Positions 1-12,227 of a stretch of 64,000 bases of DNA are shown here, in pieces. The DNA lies in assembly GCA_019722365.1 (NCBI GenBank), contig JADFUC010000188.1, positions 682,001-746,000 on the forward strand. The letters are read 5' to 3'. The stretch's first letter is position 1, and each line of letters begins with the position of its first letter. Position numbers and translations under genes: made by a program. The stretch is from Lithospermum erythrorhizon. Its lineage: Eukaryota > Streptophyta > Magnoliopsida > Boraginales > Boraginaceae. A model generated the notes under the pieces. That model was not told the origin of the DNA, ran no database searches, and was given only the letters and a program-made list of their open reading frames with translations.

Positions 1-170
1 GGTACTTCACCTACAGATTAAGTTTTGCATTATTTTAAATTTCCCTTATGTTTAGAGTAAATACTACATAATTAGGAACAAAGGTTACGACATCCCCATG
101 TTATGGGCAAACCGACTAAAAATACTACAGTTTATTTGATTCGCTTACGTGGTAGCTCTGATCTATATGA

Positions 171-649
171 ATGTCGGCAATTTCAGGGGTGCTAGTAATG
201 ATGGTAACATTGATTCTGAAACTGTTGGTGAATTTGATAAGTTCTGGTGTGGAACAAGGGTTAATAGTTGAGACTGACTTCTTGTTGCCAAAACAAGTAG
301 TTTCTTTCACATATGGGACATATGATGATCAAGTAGATGTTGAATCAGGAAAAGGAAGTTGTAGTTCCACAGAGGATTTGTATGATTGGAAGATATGTAC
401 AATTTGCTATGATGAACAAAAATGTTGTTTTTTTGTTCCTTGTGGCCATTGTGTTACATGTGAAACTTGTGCCAACAGGTACAAATTTTTTTGTTTGAAC
501 TTTTATCATATTTAAAATTTTGATTTTGTTACTGAGTTGATATATTTCAAATTTGATTGAATTTGTGCAGGATCATTGTTGGGGAAAATAAGACGTGCCC
601 AATATGTCGTAGATCGATTCAAAGAGTAAAAAAAGTACTCATGACTTAG
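171..649 (+). CDS. APD-like RING-finger E3 ubiquitin ligase, 3' end (partial, possibly decayed)
   Basis: Two exons are visible, up to 478 and 571-649, joined at a GT (479) and AG (569-570) that restore one frame and end at TAG 647-649. The joined protein ends in a C3HC4 RING: CTICYDEQ, then FVPCGHCVTCETCANR, then TCPICRR, followed by a short basic tail. A RING at the extreme C-terminus with this VPCGHC spacing is typical of the ABERRANT POLLEN DEVELOPMENT (APD) E3 family, which are membrane-anchored ubiquitin ligases. Upstream exons lie outside the window. A possible acceptor AG at 185-186 opens a different, hydrophilic frame (starting GASNDGNIDSE) that stops near 255, whereas the RING frame is hydrophobic over the same bases. 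I infer a possible frameshift between about 230 and 262, meaning a decaying copy. The RING itself is intact. The family call is good; integrity is uncertain. Confidence 0.6.
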
Positions 650-788
650 TATGTTTGTTACTGAGTTGATATATTTCAAATTTGATTGAATTTGTGCAGG
701 ATTATTGTTGGGGATAATAAGACACGTGCCCAATATATCGTAGATCGATTCGAAGAGTAAAAAAAGTACTCATGACTTAGTATGTTTT
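525..788 (+). repeat. Tandem duplication of the last intron end plus last exon of the APD-like gene
   Basis: Bases 525-653 and 654 to about 788 are two near-identical copies, period 129. Each holds the end of the last intron with its acceptor and the terminal exon with its stop. The second copy has two extra bases (AGACACG where the first has AGACG), which shifts the frame and destroys the CPIC cysteine pair. Only the first copy can complete the RING. Confidence 0.85.
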
Positions 789-928
789 TACTGCATCCTT
801 GAGTGGATCATTTGTTTTAGTTATGGTCCATTTCAAGAGGAAACAAGTTATTTTGAGGAGTTTCACTGTTTCAGCCTACTATCTACTAAAGCTACATAAG
901 AATTTTGTCAGAATTTATTTATTTTAAA

Positions 929-1078
929 TATACGATATTCACACTCAAATACGTTATCAATATCCTTAATATACAATATACTCACACCGGAATATGTCAC
1001 CGAGTATTCAAGATACGCGATACTCCACACCGAAATACGCCACCGAAAGATTCAAGATACAGTGATACCAATAAACGC
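929..1078. repeat. Degenerate minisatellite, ~42-45 bp unit, ~3.3 copies
   Basis: Successive units start ATACGATATTCACAC, ATACAATATACTCACACC, ATACGCGATACTCCACACC and ATACAGTGATACC, each followed by an AATAYG-CACCGA-type segment. The repeats have diverged. No coding potential is seen. Confidence 0.6.
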
Positions 1079-1740
1079 TTAAAGCTTATAACGCAATAAC
1101 ATAATTACTGAGTATAATAATATATATACATCTTTGTAATTTGACCCCTAAAAACTTAAAAATAATCAAACAAGTCCATAAAAATTTAAAAATTATAAAA
1201 TATGTCATTAAAGAATCTTAATAGCACCCTAACTTTCCACCTACTAAAATAGTGATAATGTACAGTCTTGTATGTTCTCTTTTTTGTTTTTAGTTATTCT
1301 TATCACCATAACAAGGTGATTGTAACTTCAACACATTATACATTGAAGAATTGTAATGATAGAATTCTACATTAATTTTATTTAGCATGTAATGGATATC
1401 AATATATCATTATATATTTATATCAATAGCTTAAGTAATTAGAGTTATTAATTCAGCTTGCTTGTTCGTAGGTAAATTTTTACTTCCGCCGATCACCAAA
1501 CGAACTCTATTCGGCTCGCTCACTGATATCGCATCAGTTTTAACTCCGAGCCTAAATTTCACTGATGACATTTCACTTTTTAGCATAGAGCTACACAAAG
1601 ATAATAGTAGGATAACATTATGCTATGGATATAACTAATAAAGTTAACAATGTGAATAGACAGTAGACAAGAGAAAATGTATTAATGAACTTTATTGCTT
1701 GATATTCAATACATTATAAGGGTATCTATTTATAGTTAAA

Positions 1741-2045
1741 TTATTTAAAAGTCAATAACCAAAATTTAAAATTTAGAATATACCACATCCATCTCTAAAA
1801 GATCGTTCAATTTTCTTGTTCAATAGTAAAAATTATTTAAAACTCAACCGACAAAACTAAAGAATTATGAAGACTGCATACCACCTTCATCTCTAAAATA
1901 TTCATGAATTTTCTTTTTCAATAGTTAAAATTATTTAAAACTCAACCACCAAAATTCAAAATTTATAAATACTAAATATGACGTCGTTCTCTAAAAGATC
2001 GTTCAATTTTCTTTTTCAATAGTCACAATTATTTAAAACTCCAAA
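1741..2045. repeat. Tandem repeat, ~92-98 bp unit, ~3 copies
   Basis: The anchor TTATTTAAAA recurs at 1741, 1833, 1931 and 2029 (spacing 92, 98, 98). Each unit continues with a CAACC-ACAAAA segment, a CATCTCTAAAA segment and TTCAATTTTCTTKTTCAATAGT. A diverged further copy of part of the unit lies near 2655-2715. Confidence 0.75.
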
Positions 2046-3064
2046 TTGTATCAAAATCGATAACTTATGATTACTATATTCTTATTAATTTCTCCATGAC
2101 TAAGATTTTTCAATAGAAATTTTATTATCTTAATAGTTATACAACTTTGGTTTGAATCAAAAATTATCATATTAGCACTAAAGTGTTGAAATGTTTTATG
2201 TCGATATACATATTTCACATAATAATAAAATTTTATAAATTATTTCAGTTCAAAATTAAAACATCAACTTGTTATAATTATTACATCATTCATACATAAT
2301 TTAAATACTTTTATCCATCAGAAAAAGATTATCTTGATTAATTTAATGAACAAATTAACAAACTTTGCCCACTGGTACACATAACATTGATTTGAATAAT
2401 AAATTATAATATTTTTAGTAAATTACATTAAATATATTAATACATTAAATATTTTTATCGATATTAATATAAAACAACATGTATGGTTTTCCTACTTCTT
2501 CATATTAAATCTTGTGATAATGACTTTAACTTATACTTCTTACTTTCCAATATTATTTTTAATTACTACATGTGAATTATTTAGCTACAAATTTTAATAA
2601 GAACAAATTCTACATGTTTCAAACAAAAAATTTGAAAATTCTACAACTTTGATGATTGAAGTTCAACCAACAAAACTTAAAAATTATGAAAACATCATAC
2701 TACCTCCATCTCTAAAAGCGTTTTTGCTCGACATCCTAAAGCAATTTTTTGTTTGCTAAATATGGTTACTTTGAAATTTCAATATAATATTTCATTAATT
2801 TTTCCTTTTAAGCCCCTACTTAATGTATTCAAAAGTTACATAATGAATATAAAAATTTTACTTTATGTTTAATGCTATTAATTATTATTTTAGTTATTGA
2901 TTACGGATATATAGGTAAAATATACTATATTCTTAATTGCTTCTTAATTAACGGAAAATTCTAAGATGTCAAGTAAAAAACTGAGGGAGTATTATTTTTT
3001 CATTACGTATTTTTAGTCCGTCTAATCATAAAAAAAGCAGTAAGAAATTTTTAAGACAACTCAT

Positions 3065-3067
<3 letters not shown>

Positions 3068-3158
<91 letters not shown>
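3068..3158. repeat. (TA)n-(TG)n compound microsatellite
   Basis: An uninterrupted TA dinucleotide run of about 75 bp passes directly into about 16 bp of TG repeats. Confidence 0.95.
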
Positions 3159-3978
3159 ATATGTATATGTATCAGTCTCAAGTGATAAAGATGTAATCAT
3201 GCGTTATATCTTCCAACGAGTCCAATAATGTTTGTAAGGTCGACAATTTTATGGGCGTACTGACCGAACGAAATCATAGATAGTAATCAAATTCATAAAA
3301 TTCATATCATGTCACCGAATCCGTATCCTTTAAATTGTAAGGAGCGTCGTCTCATATAAGTGAATTCATACGATTTCAGATATTTTTTAAACCAATGAGG
3401 GCATTGATATAAATTTATCTCGAAGTTATCCGTAAGTCCTTAATTTTTATGGCTGCTCCATTCTAAACCCTTGTTTTGAACTACTCGACTAGTCGCGATT
3501 CTAGTAAGATGCACTCGATACATAACTAGTCTTCTGGACTAGTGATAATCAAATCTTTGGCATCTGTCATCTCTTTCGACCTCTCAATACCCTTGAAGTA
3601 TATGTACTCCATTCAGGCCTTTAAACCCGCAACACCACTTTATTTATCACTGGCCCCGACAATTTAAACAGGATGACCCAAGTGGGCTATCAATTTAACG
3701 AGGCACCAATTTTTCATTATTCAAGTTTAGATTCTTTCATCATTATTATTCACAAGTCTTGGCAATACTTTTTCGGGACTCAATATATATATCATTGGTA
3801 AAACCATATATTATATATATCAGGAATCGTCACAGATTCACCGAAAGTGATTCATGAATCCCATGAAATAAATATAGACTAAAAAGTAGTCGTGTCTAAC
3901 TCTGGCTGTTGCTTACACCACCAAATCAAATCAAGAAAGCAAAAAGTCAAAGCAAACACCAAAGAAGAGCGTTGGAAA

Positions 3979-4105
3979 GTAAGTAGGAAACGTTTCCTTA
4001 CTTACTAACGTCCCTCAAACAGAGGAGTTTGCTAAGACTATGACAAAAAAACCAAAAACAATTCCAAGAGCAAGTGGTCAATGAAGACAAGGAAACGTTC
4101 CCTTG
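3979..4105. repeat. Pair of near-perfect palindromes around GGAAACGTTTCC
   Basis: Bases 3979-4005 form an almost perfect palindrome centred on GGAAACGTTTCC and flanked by GTAAGTA / TTACTTAC. About 85 bp on, 4088-4105 (CAAGGAAACGTTCCCTTG) is a second near-palindrome with the same core. Both lie inside the decayed retroelement region. Confidence 0.6.
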
Positions 4106-6146
4106 CCCACTAATACCACTAGAACCCATGGTTGCCGAGACCAAGGTCTTAAATTACAATAGCATGCACAAGTTAAGCATATACTTTGCTCAATAAATAT
4201 AATTTTCTTTTCATAATTCATGCTAAGATTCTAAAGTTGATTTAGGCCATTAACGTGTGCAAATCTGAATACTCGTGATAATTGATAAATGTCTTGACAA
4301 TATATAACTAATGATTTAAATTATTAAGTCTTCGAGACTTAAGTATTAAATGATTGTCTTCTAGACTGATAAATTTAATATTTAATCATATCATATATCA
4401 AATATGTGAATCAATAACGAAATCAAAAACATACTCCGTCATATTAATAAATAAATTCACAATTTGCATAAACTCATCAATCTGATGACTTACGATACTA
4501 ATAATGAAAATATACACCAAAACAATTAAACAGAAGCATACTCATATTTTATAAAAGGTTATATATATGTTACTATTCAAACCCCAATGATAATAATAAA
4601 TGTTTTATCATATAGATTGTTTAAAACCCCTATAGGCTTATTAATGGGTTTATTCGACAGGAACCTTTCTGCATGAAAATTGCTTATCTTATGATAAATC
4701 TTATTTGCCTCTTAATTTAATTTCTAAGGAACGATTGACTTAGAAATATGAAATAATATACCGTGTATATTTTGCTACTAATGCCGATCACCGTGTTAAT
4801 ACTTGCATTTTATTTATTCATTCTACTAATTTCATGAAAAATAAAACTTAGTTAAAAGGTGTAGTATTACCTCACTTGGAGAGCATCATCGTGCTGAGTA
4901 ACATGTTATTATGTGATATAACTAAGAACAATCTAAATAGGCAAAGAATAAGAGAAAAAATAGAGAATTGACTTTATTGTTTCGATATTCAATACATTAC
5001 AAAGGGCAAGATATTGTAATAACTCATATTTAAAAAAAAAAAAAATTTAAATTTTTTCGTCGGCGCGTGGACCCGGAATAGTATAATTTTTTTCGATGAT
5101 GATATTATTTCGTAAAAACTTTTGTCGAATTTCATTTATAATTTAGTAGTGTTTGCTAAGGAAGAATTTTATCTTTGAATCGGGTTCGTGGAGATTTAAG
5201 TACGATAAGGTAATTAACTCTAAAACCGAATCTTACCGATTTTTTTATAAATATCTTGGTGCTTATCCTCCACATCATAAACCAAGTCATCATCTTCATC
5301 TTGTTCCATTTTGGCCGAAATATTCACTCTCCCCTTTAAAAATTTCATTTTCTATTTCTCTCTCTCTTTCATTGTCGCCAAACTCAAGATCGGTTGTAGA
5401 ATATTGTTCTCTTCCCCATCATTCTCTTCGAAAGTTAAGGTAAGAAATTTCAAGTCTTTCGAGATATTTTGGTTTTGGAACAGTTGACTTTTAGTTGATT
5501 TTTCATAATTCGAATTTTATGATAAATCTTAGTTGGTTATGGGTTCGTGGACGTATTTGAGCGATTTAATTCGTGATTTGTAGAATGTTTGGAGGATCGC
5601 ATGGCCGAGTTGACTTTTAGGTTTTCGGTTGACTTTTTATATGGATGTTGTTATGAGACTTTAAATGTGTAGGAGGTTATATCGGGACCTTATTATAGTT
5701 GTTTTGATGTTAAATTGGTGATTTAAAACGGATTTAAGGGAGTTATGTCGAAAAAGTGAAAATTCCAAGTCGAAGTTATACTGATATTTCGAGTATATAG
5801 ATTGTTAATTATGGACTTGATGATAGTTAGAATAACTTTATAAGTCGATTTGTAATGAGAAAGCCGATAAGATGGAATTTAAAGGAATCGACTGGGTCAG
5901 GTCCACGGGATTATAATCATAGTTTATCCATCATGTTAGACCTGCTGTAGATAGTTCCCCAAGAGTCAAGCGATCTTCTAGAACTGTATAGCAAGAGGGT
6001 CTTGATTATACTTTCCTGGTGTCATGAAGGCCACGGGAAAAGTGGCGCTACTCGATTGTTTTTCATGTAAGGTTCATGGGTAAATACAGAGGTGAGTACT
6101 TATCTCACGGGTGTTACTTTACGCATTCTACTTTAAATTTGTGTGA

Positions 6147-6325
6147 ACATGTTATTGTGATATGATTATGTGAGAACGATATACATGTTATTATGATATG
6201 ATTATGTGAGAAACGATAGACATGTTATTATGATATGATTGAAAGCGAATGATATACATGTCATTGTGTTATGATTATGTGGAGAATGATATACATGTAA
6301 TTGTTATATGATTATGTGATTATAT
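6147..6325. repeat. 36-bp minisatellite, 5 copies, inside the LTR-like segment
   Basis: Five successive units begin ACATGTTATT or ACATGTMATT and continue GTGATATGATTATGTGAGAA with small changes, each about 36 bp. The array starts at 6147. Confidence 0.8.
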
Positions 6326-6637
6326 TCCCTGTGGCGCCAAGATCAAGCTGGTAAAGAATAGCTCGAACTCCCAACTTATATTTTTTGATTTCTCGTGGCC
6401 TGGCCGGCACTTATGATTTCGTGGGCCTTGTTGGCGATTGTGTTTCACTTACGATTGTGAGATGTTTTAGCCGGTGGTGCTTGGATATTGTTTGGGAGTA
6501 GAGTAGCCGGTTATTGAGAGCGGCGGTTGGGAAGTTATTCCAGACTGGTGCTTAATTTCGAGTATCACAAGTACCCTATAGTCGGGATTAGTAGGAATTA
6601 GGCGACTCTCCTTCCTCAGGATATGTGACGCTATTGG

Positions 6638-7003
6638 CCCTATACTACGGTATAGCGTGCAGGTTTGGCCTACTGCATAAGAGCGTATGACTGCTTGATC
6701 GCTTGTCGCTACAGATTGTCGCGTGGGCCCTATACTTGCATAACATAAGGGTTTGGCCTTATACACGTATAAGAAATGTACGAGTCTTTGATCACTTTGT
6801 CAGGTATTGTCGGCGCGGCCCTATACCACGGTATAACAGGCGGTGTGCCTTATACTTAGTGTATAAGAGCGCCTTATACTTAGTGTACGGTAATGCTGCC
6901 TTGTACTTAGCGTGATAGAGCTGCTGCGTGCCTTTATACTTGTGCATAAGTGTCTTATACTTTGTGTATAAGTCATGTTTTGGCCTTATATCATGCGGTA
7001 TAA
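6638..7003. repeat. Array of short CCTTATAC...GTATAAG hairpins
   Basis: About ten degenerate inverted repeats follow one another. Clear ones are CTATACTACGGTATAG (6640-6655), CTTATACACGTATAAG (6758-6773), CTATACCACGGTATA (6821-6835), CTTATACTTAGTGTATAAG (6849-6867), CTTATACTTTGTGTATAAG (6954-6972) and CTTATATCATGCGGTATAAG (6984-7003). The stems are about 7 bp with 2-6 bp loops. Several are preceded by GGCC. The array lies inside the probable Gypsy LTR, and short frames across it are made by the repeat. Confidence 0.75.
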
Positions 7004-7793
7004 GTGCGGGGTGATTATTGATTAGTCCATTCCTCGCATTTAGACGACCGGAAGATATCGTTGTATGCCTAGATACCGCGATGGTAGATGAGGTTCATTT
7101 AATTGTAGTTTTAGTCATAACAGTCTATTGGATTTCTTTCCAAATTGTGTGTCATTTAACCTTCATTATATCTTCATGTATTATGTCCGAGATTTCATGG
7201 AATTATGTCAGATGACCTTTTAGTAGTCCCGATATATGTATTTTTATTCATATTTGACTATTATATTATTGATCGGACCATTCAGATGGGTAAGTTCACC
7301 CCCGTGTTAAGTTTCTTCACTAAGCCTCGCGCTTACACCCCTTTTCGCATCGGGCGCATTTCATTTCGGGGCTGTGCCGATGTATCGCCCAACAGCAAGA
7401 GGTCAAGCTGAGAGTTTTGCTCGGTGGCTAGTGAGCATCGGGGCGGCGTGAGGATCCTCATACCGATTTTTGATGTGTCACAACTGCTTTGATTGTATTT
7501 TTTCCTTTTGAAACTTTAGCCTTTGTCGGCTGTTGTCATTTTGTATTCGTGATAAAAGACGATTATCTGTTGTAGCTCGCTGCATTACTTTATTTTGGGA
7601 TATGTCATGTATATATACGTTTGTCAAGCTCGAGTATCACCGATGGATTATAAATTTTAAAATCGCTTTTGATTTGGGAAACTTAATCGGTGGATCACAT
7701 TTTCGATTAAACGAATTGTATTTTAAACCGAGTCGCCCATCGTTTGGTGACTCGTGTTCCGATTTTACGATTCTCACTGCACTGGCCGTTACT

Positions 7794-9249
7794 ATAGGCT
7801 TCAACATACAATACATACTTTATATAACTTGCAACAACAGCCTAATTTCTTCATAATCAAGCTCAACACCTTTCTCTTTCGCTTAAACAAGCATTTTAAT
7901 TTGGTTGGATAAGTCAAGACATCCATTATTTCAATAACAAATTATCAATAAATAAATTGGACCTTGACATTAACTAAATTATAACAAAAAAGATCATCAT
8001 AACAAATCTTGCTCCTTGACAATAAACTCAAATCATCAAAAAATTAGAGTATTAGTTTTATAATTTTATTTAAATATACAATAATAATCATATAATCTAA
8101 TATTTGTTTCACACAAATTAACGAGTCATTTAAACTCATCTATATAGATCAGAATCGAAATGAAATGAAAGTTAAATTACTAGCCTCCGCCATTAACAAC
8201 AAGTTAGGTAAGCTAGCTATAACAAAATTTGTACTCGTTTAAATTGGGCATGACCTTATTGGATCTCTTGAGCTTATTTGTGTCCAGGATCTTGTAATAG
8301 TTTTAAAGTAATAGTTTTAAAGTTAATTACGAAATGGTCCTTGTAAAATCAGTCAAAAGATAATACATGTGTGATTATTTTTTCTTAAAATAAGACAATT
8401 GACTTCTTCACGAAATGATAATTTGTCAACTTCTAAGACTGCCAGACCCTGAATATATAAAACTAAAATACTCCATATGGTTCTCAAAGTAAGACAGTTG
8501 ACTTTTTTAACAAACATATTTCATATAAACTATTTTGACAATTATCACTAAATTCGGCTACAAATTTTATTTCTATCGTTTTTTTTAATATAAATTTTAA
8601 TCAATTTAATTATATTGTATACATCAGTGAAGTTTTGTATCCTAAATAGGAGCAACACTATGTTTTTAATGAACGAACATGCCATATTTTACAACTTCGG
8701 GAATACTCATAATAAACCTTAAATGTCTTCAATTTTCAATATTGTCATCCTAATGTATAACAAAATCTCTTTTAATTATTTGATAAGTGAATTTATCCCA
8801 ATCTTTTTTACATAATTAATTTCAATACATTAATCCAAAACAAATAAATTTTATTTGAGCTCCCCACACAATCTTCTACCTCAAACAAACACATGCTCAT
8901 TTAATCGAATTTAAAAATTATCTCAAAAAAGGTATTTCGTAATAATTTTTTACAGTCAATTTCTTGATTATGACACTCAACTCTTTGTTATTTTCATCCT
9001 AAAAAATGGTATTGAGTTTTGAAAAGTGGAGTGTCATTATCACTCGTTGAAGTATAAAAATCATCACAAAAAAATTAATCGAGCTTAGAGTACATTGACC
9101 ATTATACCCTTTGAAGTTGACCAATTCTCCCCATTTTCTACAAACCAAAGACATATATCCTTTTATGATCATAATCCAAATTTCAAAGAATAAAATAATA
9201 AATAAATTGTTCAAACCAAAGACCATGTAATAACCAAGCATAAAAAAAA
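7794..9249. other. AT-rich intergenic region, no gene seen
   Basis: Both strands are rich in stops. No recognised domain, RNA gene or complete transposon is visible. Confidence 0.6.
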
Positions 9250-12222
9250 CCAAATCAAATAATCTTGGGAATTTCAACTGCTTTCTTCAAAGATTGAAGA
9301 TCTACTTGCTTCTTCAAACATTTCAGGTATTTCATAATTTATGTCCACTTAGATCTATTATTTGTTTTATTTAAAGGATTTATTATTTGCTTGTGGGTAG
9401 TTATTTAACTTGATTTTGACTTTAAAGATTGAAACTTTTTAGCTGAAAGTGCTGAAATATACTTTAAATTGTCAAATTTGGTTTATGGATGGTGGTATGA
9501 ATTTGGAGGTTTTAGGGATTAGGGAACTTATTTGTGGAGATTCTTGAAAATAGTTGGGTATTATGAAAAATGAGAAAGATGGTATTTTTTAGTTGTGTGA
9601 AGTTTTTTGTGATGTCCTTTGAATTTGAATTAATGGGTGTTCATTAGATTTTTGTGGTTAGGATTTGATCAATTGGATAAATTGATTTTAGTTACTGGAT
9701 GGTATCAATTTGAAGATTTTAGGGGTTACTGCAACTTATTATGGAGATTCTTGGAAATAGTTAAATATGATGGATATGAGGAAGAGGGGTTCTTCTAATC
9801 GTGTGACTCTTTTTTGTGAATTCCTTTGAATTAAGGGGTGTTCATTAGATTTTCGTGGATATGATTTTGATCAATTGGACAAATAAATTGACAAGTTAGT
9901 GGGAAGTGAATAGGGAAGTAGTCGAATTAAGAAGTTTACCGGAGATAATGTTGAAATGAAGCGTATATATTATTTGAACTCGATTTACAGTTTAGCGGTA
10001 ATTTAAATTTAGAAACTTGTAGGGTTTGGGATAATACAGAAAGTGCAGTTTGTGCTGTTTAAGTTTATGGGACAATGACTGGATCAAGTTGATGTCTTTA
10101 GAAGTAATGGTTGTGAGCTTGAGGGTAATAGTCGAAAGCATTGAAGATTAGTTTATCATCTTTATTTACCAGTTGATGGGGCCTTGGGGATGGGTCCTCT
10201 ATCCTAGATGAAAGTCGTAATTGTAAAATGAAGTTTCTGATACCTTTTCTTCTAGAGGGATTTTGTTTAACTCTTTTCATAGCAGGACTTGTAATTGATC
10301 AGATCTGAGGGCACTCTGGTAGCACATATGAATATATGATACAACAACTAATGCCTAATTGTTCATCTTATCCTATTTTTAAGTTAGTTTATACAGAAGC
10401 AGCTAATGCTATTTACAATATGGTTTCTAAGGAAGCCAATTTAGTTATTCGCCAACGAGGGCTGCATTGCAAAGGAGTTAAACAATTAGCTAGAGGACCT
10501 AGTTGTCCTGAAAAGTATCAACCGATAGATAACTATCATAATTAAAGGCATTTTTCGATGATGAATATGTAGAGATATGTGTAGCTTCTATGTCAAACGA
10601 CCTAGAGTTTATGGGCTTAATAAAGGAGATGACCTAATGTAGAGCTGAATGGAGGTGTTGCATTCTATAGCTAACCCCACTTAGTGGATAAGGAATTGGT
10701 TTGGTTTGTACTTTGGAATATGTAGAGATATATTTGTTAGTAATCTCTAAATGGAAAAAAACAAACCTAAGACATATTATGATATGTGTAGGAGTAGGGG
10801 AATATGGGACAAACAATAAATCTACTTGGTTTTCAGACTTTGGTATATCTCAATTCTCAAGGCAACACTCACTTTGGTTTGCTCAACCCAAAAGGTATTC
10901 ACAAGGTTTACAAAAACATCAAAAAATAAGAATTTTTATCAAGAATTACATAAATGTCAACTAAAATGAACTGGAGAGATTATGAGTGATTCGATGAACA
11001 AGGTTTTCACTACAAGAAAACAATTCCGGGACAATAGTGTTTATATGAGAACTAAAGATCTATCTGTCTACATCTTTATGTTGTAATTCTCCCTTATCAC
11101 TTTCCTATATCTATAAAAGTTTATATCATGAACTATAAATTTCATATATTGATCAATAAGTGAGCTCAATTCCTCTTTAAGTTGGATATCATCGCATAAC
11201 TAGTTGTGCTTTCTGTAACTGTCTTGTGTAATGGAATGCATGAGGAGCACTTTTAGTTCATTAATGTATGTGATAAGCCATTTGCTGATGTGAATTAATT
11301 AATTGGTCTCATCATTTTTTCGTTATGTAGAATATGATTTGGTTGGTTTTCATACATGTATTCTTTGGTTTAAGCTATAGAAAATTACTAATTGGTGCAG
11401 GTATAACTGTCCATCATCTGAAGTGGGGCAAACATATTTATGCATTTTGTTGCCAAGACATGTTAATGACCAGCAGTATGAGAAGACTTGTGTAACACAT
11501 TAGAACAAAATTACAAGAAGGTTTGTGTTCCTTAATCGATACTTTTTATATACATGTCTGGGAGAAGTTTTCTGTTGGTGTTAGATAGTCTATTTTATGA
11601 GTTACAAAGATGCTTATAATTAATCATCCAATGTTTATTATTTAATCACCCTTGATACCGAAGTTCCATCCAAGCTACATGTTTATCTGGTATGCAACTT
11701 CTCATGTTTGACCATGCCATTGCAATTTTGAGAAATAAATAATAGCAATACTTCATAAATTTTAACCAAAAAGTAGCTTGATGTATAATTTATGGAGAAC
11801 GAACTTAATATTTCATGTGATACAATTACAGGGATTAGACAATCTCAGGATACAACCCTGCCAATCTTAAAATCCTTAAAATGCAACAGTCCTAATTTTA
11901 AAGATTACCAGTAAAGATTACTTCTTCCTTGGCCTTACCTCTGTTTAAGGTTCTAGAGGTTATGGAGGCTAATGAATTTGTCGCTACCTGGCCAATGTCT
12001 CTTTTGAACTATAGTCAGTTTTCTGTAACAATTCAGTGGATGATTTTTCTTGATGTTTTTGGTTAAATTGAACTTGTTCTTTCATGCACATTGTTATATG
12101 TTGCTGAACCCACTTGGTGCGAAGTCTTAGTTTCATTTTGTGGATATCATAATACAACGACTTTAAGTTGTGAAACTTATATTCTTTACTATTCTGAATC
12201 AGTGTCTATTATGTGTTAGCAG
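9250..12222 (+). other. Candidate 5' leader exons and introns of the PUB4-like gene
   Basis: Two untranslated exons are plausible: one of unclear start (about 9250) ending ...TTTCAG at 9326 before GTATTT, and one at 11401-11520 framed by GTGCAG (ends 11400) and AAG/GTTTGTG (donor from 11521). The coding exon is entered through TTAGCAG (ends 12222), six bases before the ATG. A leader intron is therefore clear at the 3' side, while the upstream exons are predictions from splice signals only. A CACTA-type terminus lies inside the second intron region. Confidence 0.4.
11008..11039. mobile_element. CACTA (EnSpm) terminal fragment in the PUB4 leader
   Basis: The canonical CACTA terminus CACTACAAGAAAA (11008-11020) is followed within 20 bp by TAGTG (11035-11039). 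No transposase and no distant partner end is seen, so this looks like a deletion relic or very short derivative. Confidence 0.5.
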
Positions 12223-12227
12223 GTTTG

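Larger units (their letters stand above)
1480..5010 (-). mobile_element. Decayed LTR retrotransposon, minus orientation
   Basis: Two related segments, about 1626-1725 and 4915-5010, share an order of blocks: ATAACTAA, a short AT-rich stretch, AAGAGAAAA, then ACTTTATTG, GATATTCAATACATTA and AAGG. Read on the minus strand they contain AATAAAGT polyadenylation-like signals just after a TTGAATATC block, as in plant LTR R/U5 regions. They lie about 3.29 kb apart in the same orientation, which suggests the two LTRs of an old element. The inside is AT-rich, has no reading frame of note and holds later insertions and microsatellites. The boundaries are approximate and the superfamily is unproven. Confidence 0.45.
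5014..7793 (+). mobile_element. Probable solo Ty3/Gypsy-type LTR
   Basis: This 2.8-kb stretch is more GC-rich than its surroundings and begins TGTAATAACTCA. Near the start it has a GTCGGCGCGTGGACCCGGAATAG block, and it finishes ...GGCCGTTAC near 7793, compatible with a mutated TG...CA pair. The order of blocks (GGTGAGTACTTATCTCAC at about 6091, GGTAAGTTCACCCCCGTG at about 7288, then an ATCCTCATACCGATTTTTGATGTGTCA-like block split over 7452-7489) resembles long Gypsy LTRs of plants. No gag-pol frame and no second LTR copy occur in the window, hence a solo LTR. No target-site duplication could be matched, so the ends are approximate. Confidence 0.5.

Noticed and set aside
929..1078. CRISPR-like array
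   Set aside because: The units are contiguous and diverged, without unique spacers, and the genome is a plant's.
6467..6915. Overlapping frames on both strands with repeated ALYLVY words
   Set aside because: They arise from the hairpin array in the LTR-like segment.
10336..10545. 69-residue frame as a separate gene
   Set aside because: It falls in the PUB4 leader region and shows no family features; more likely intron sequence.
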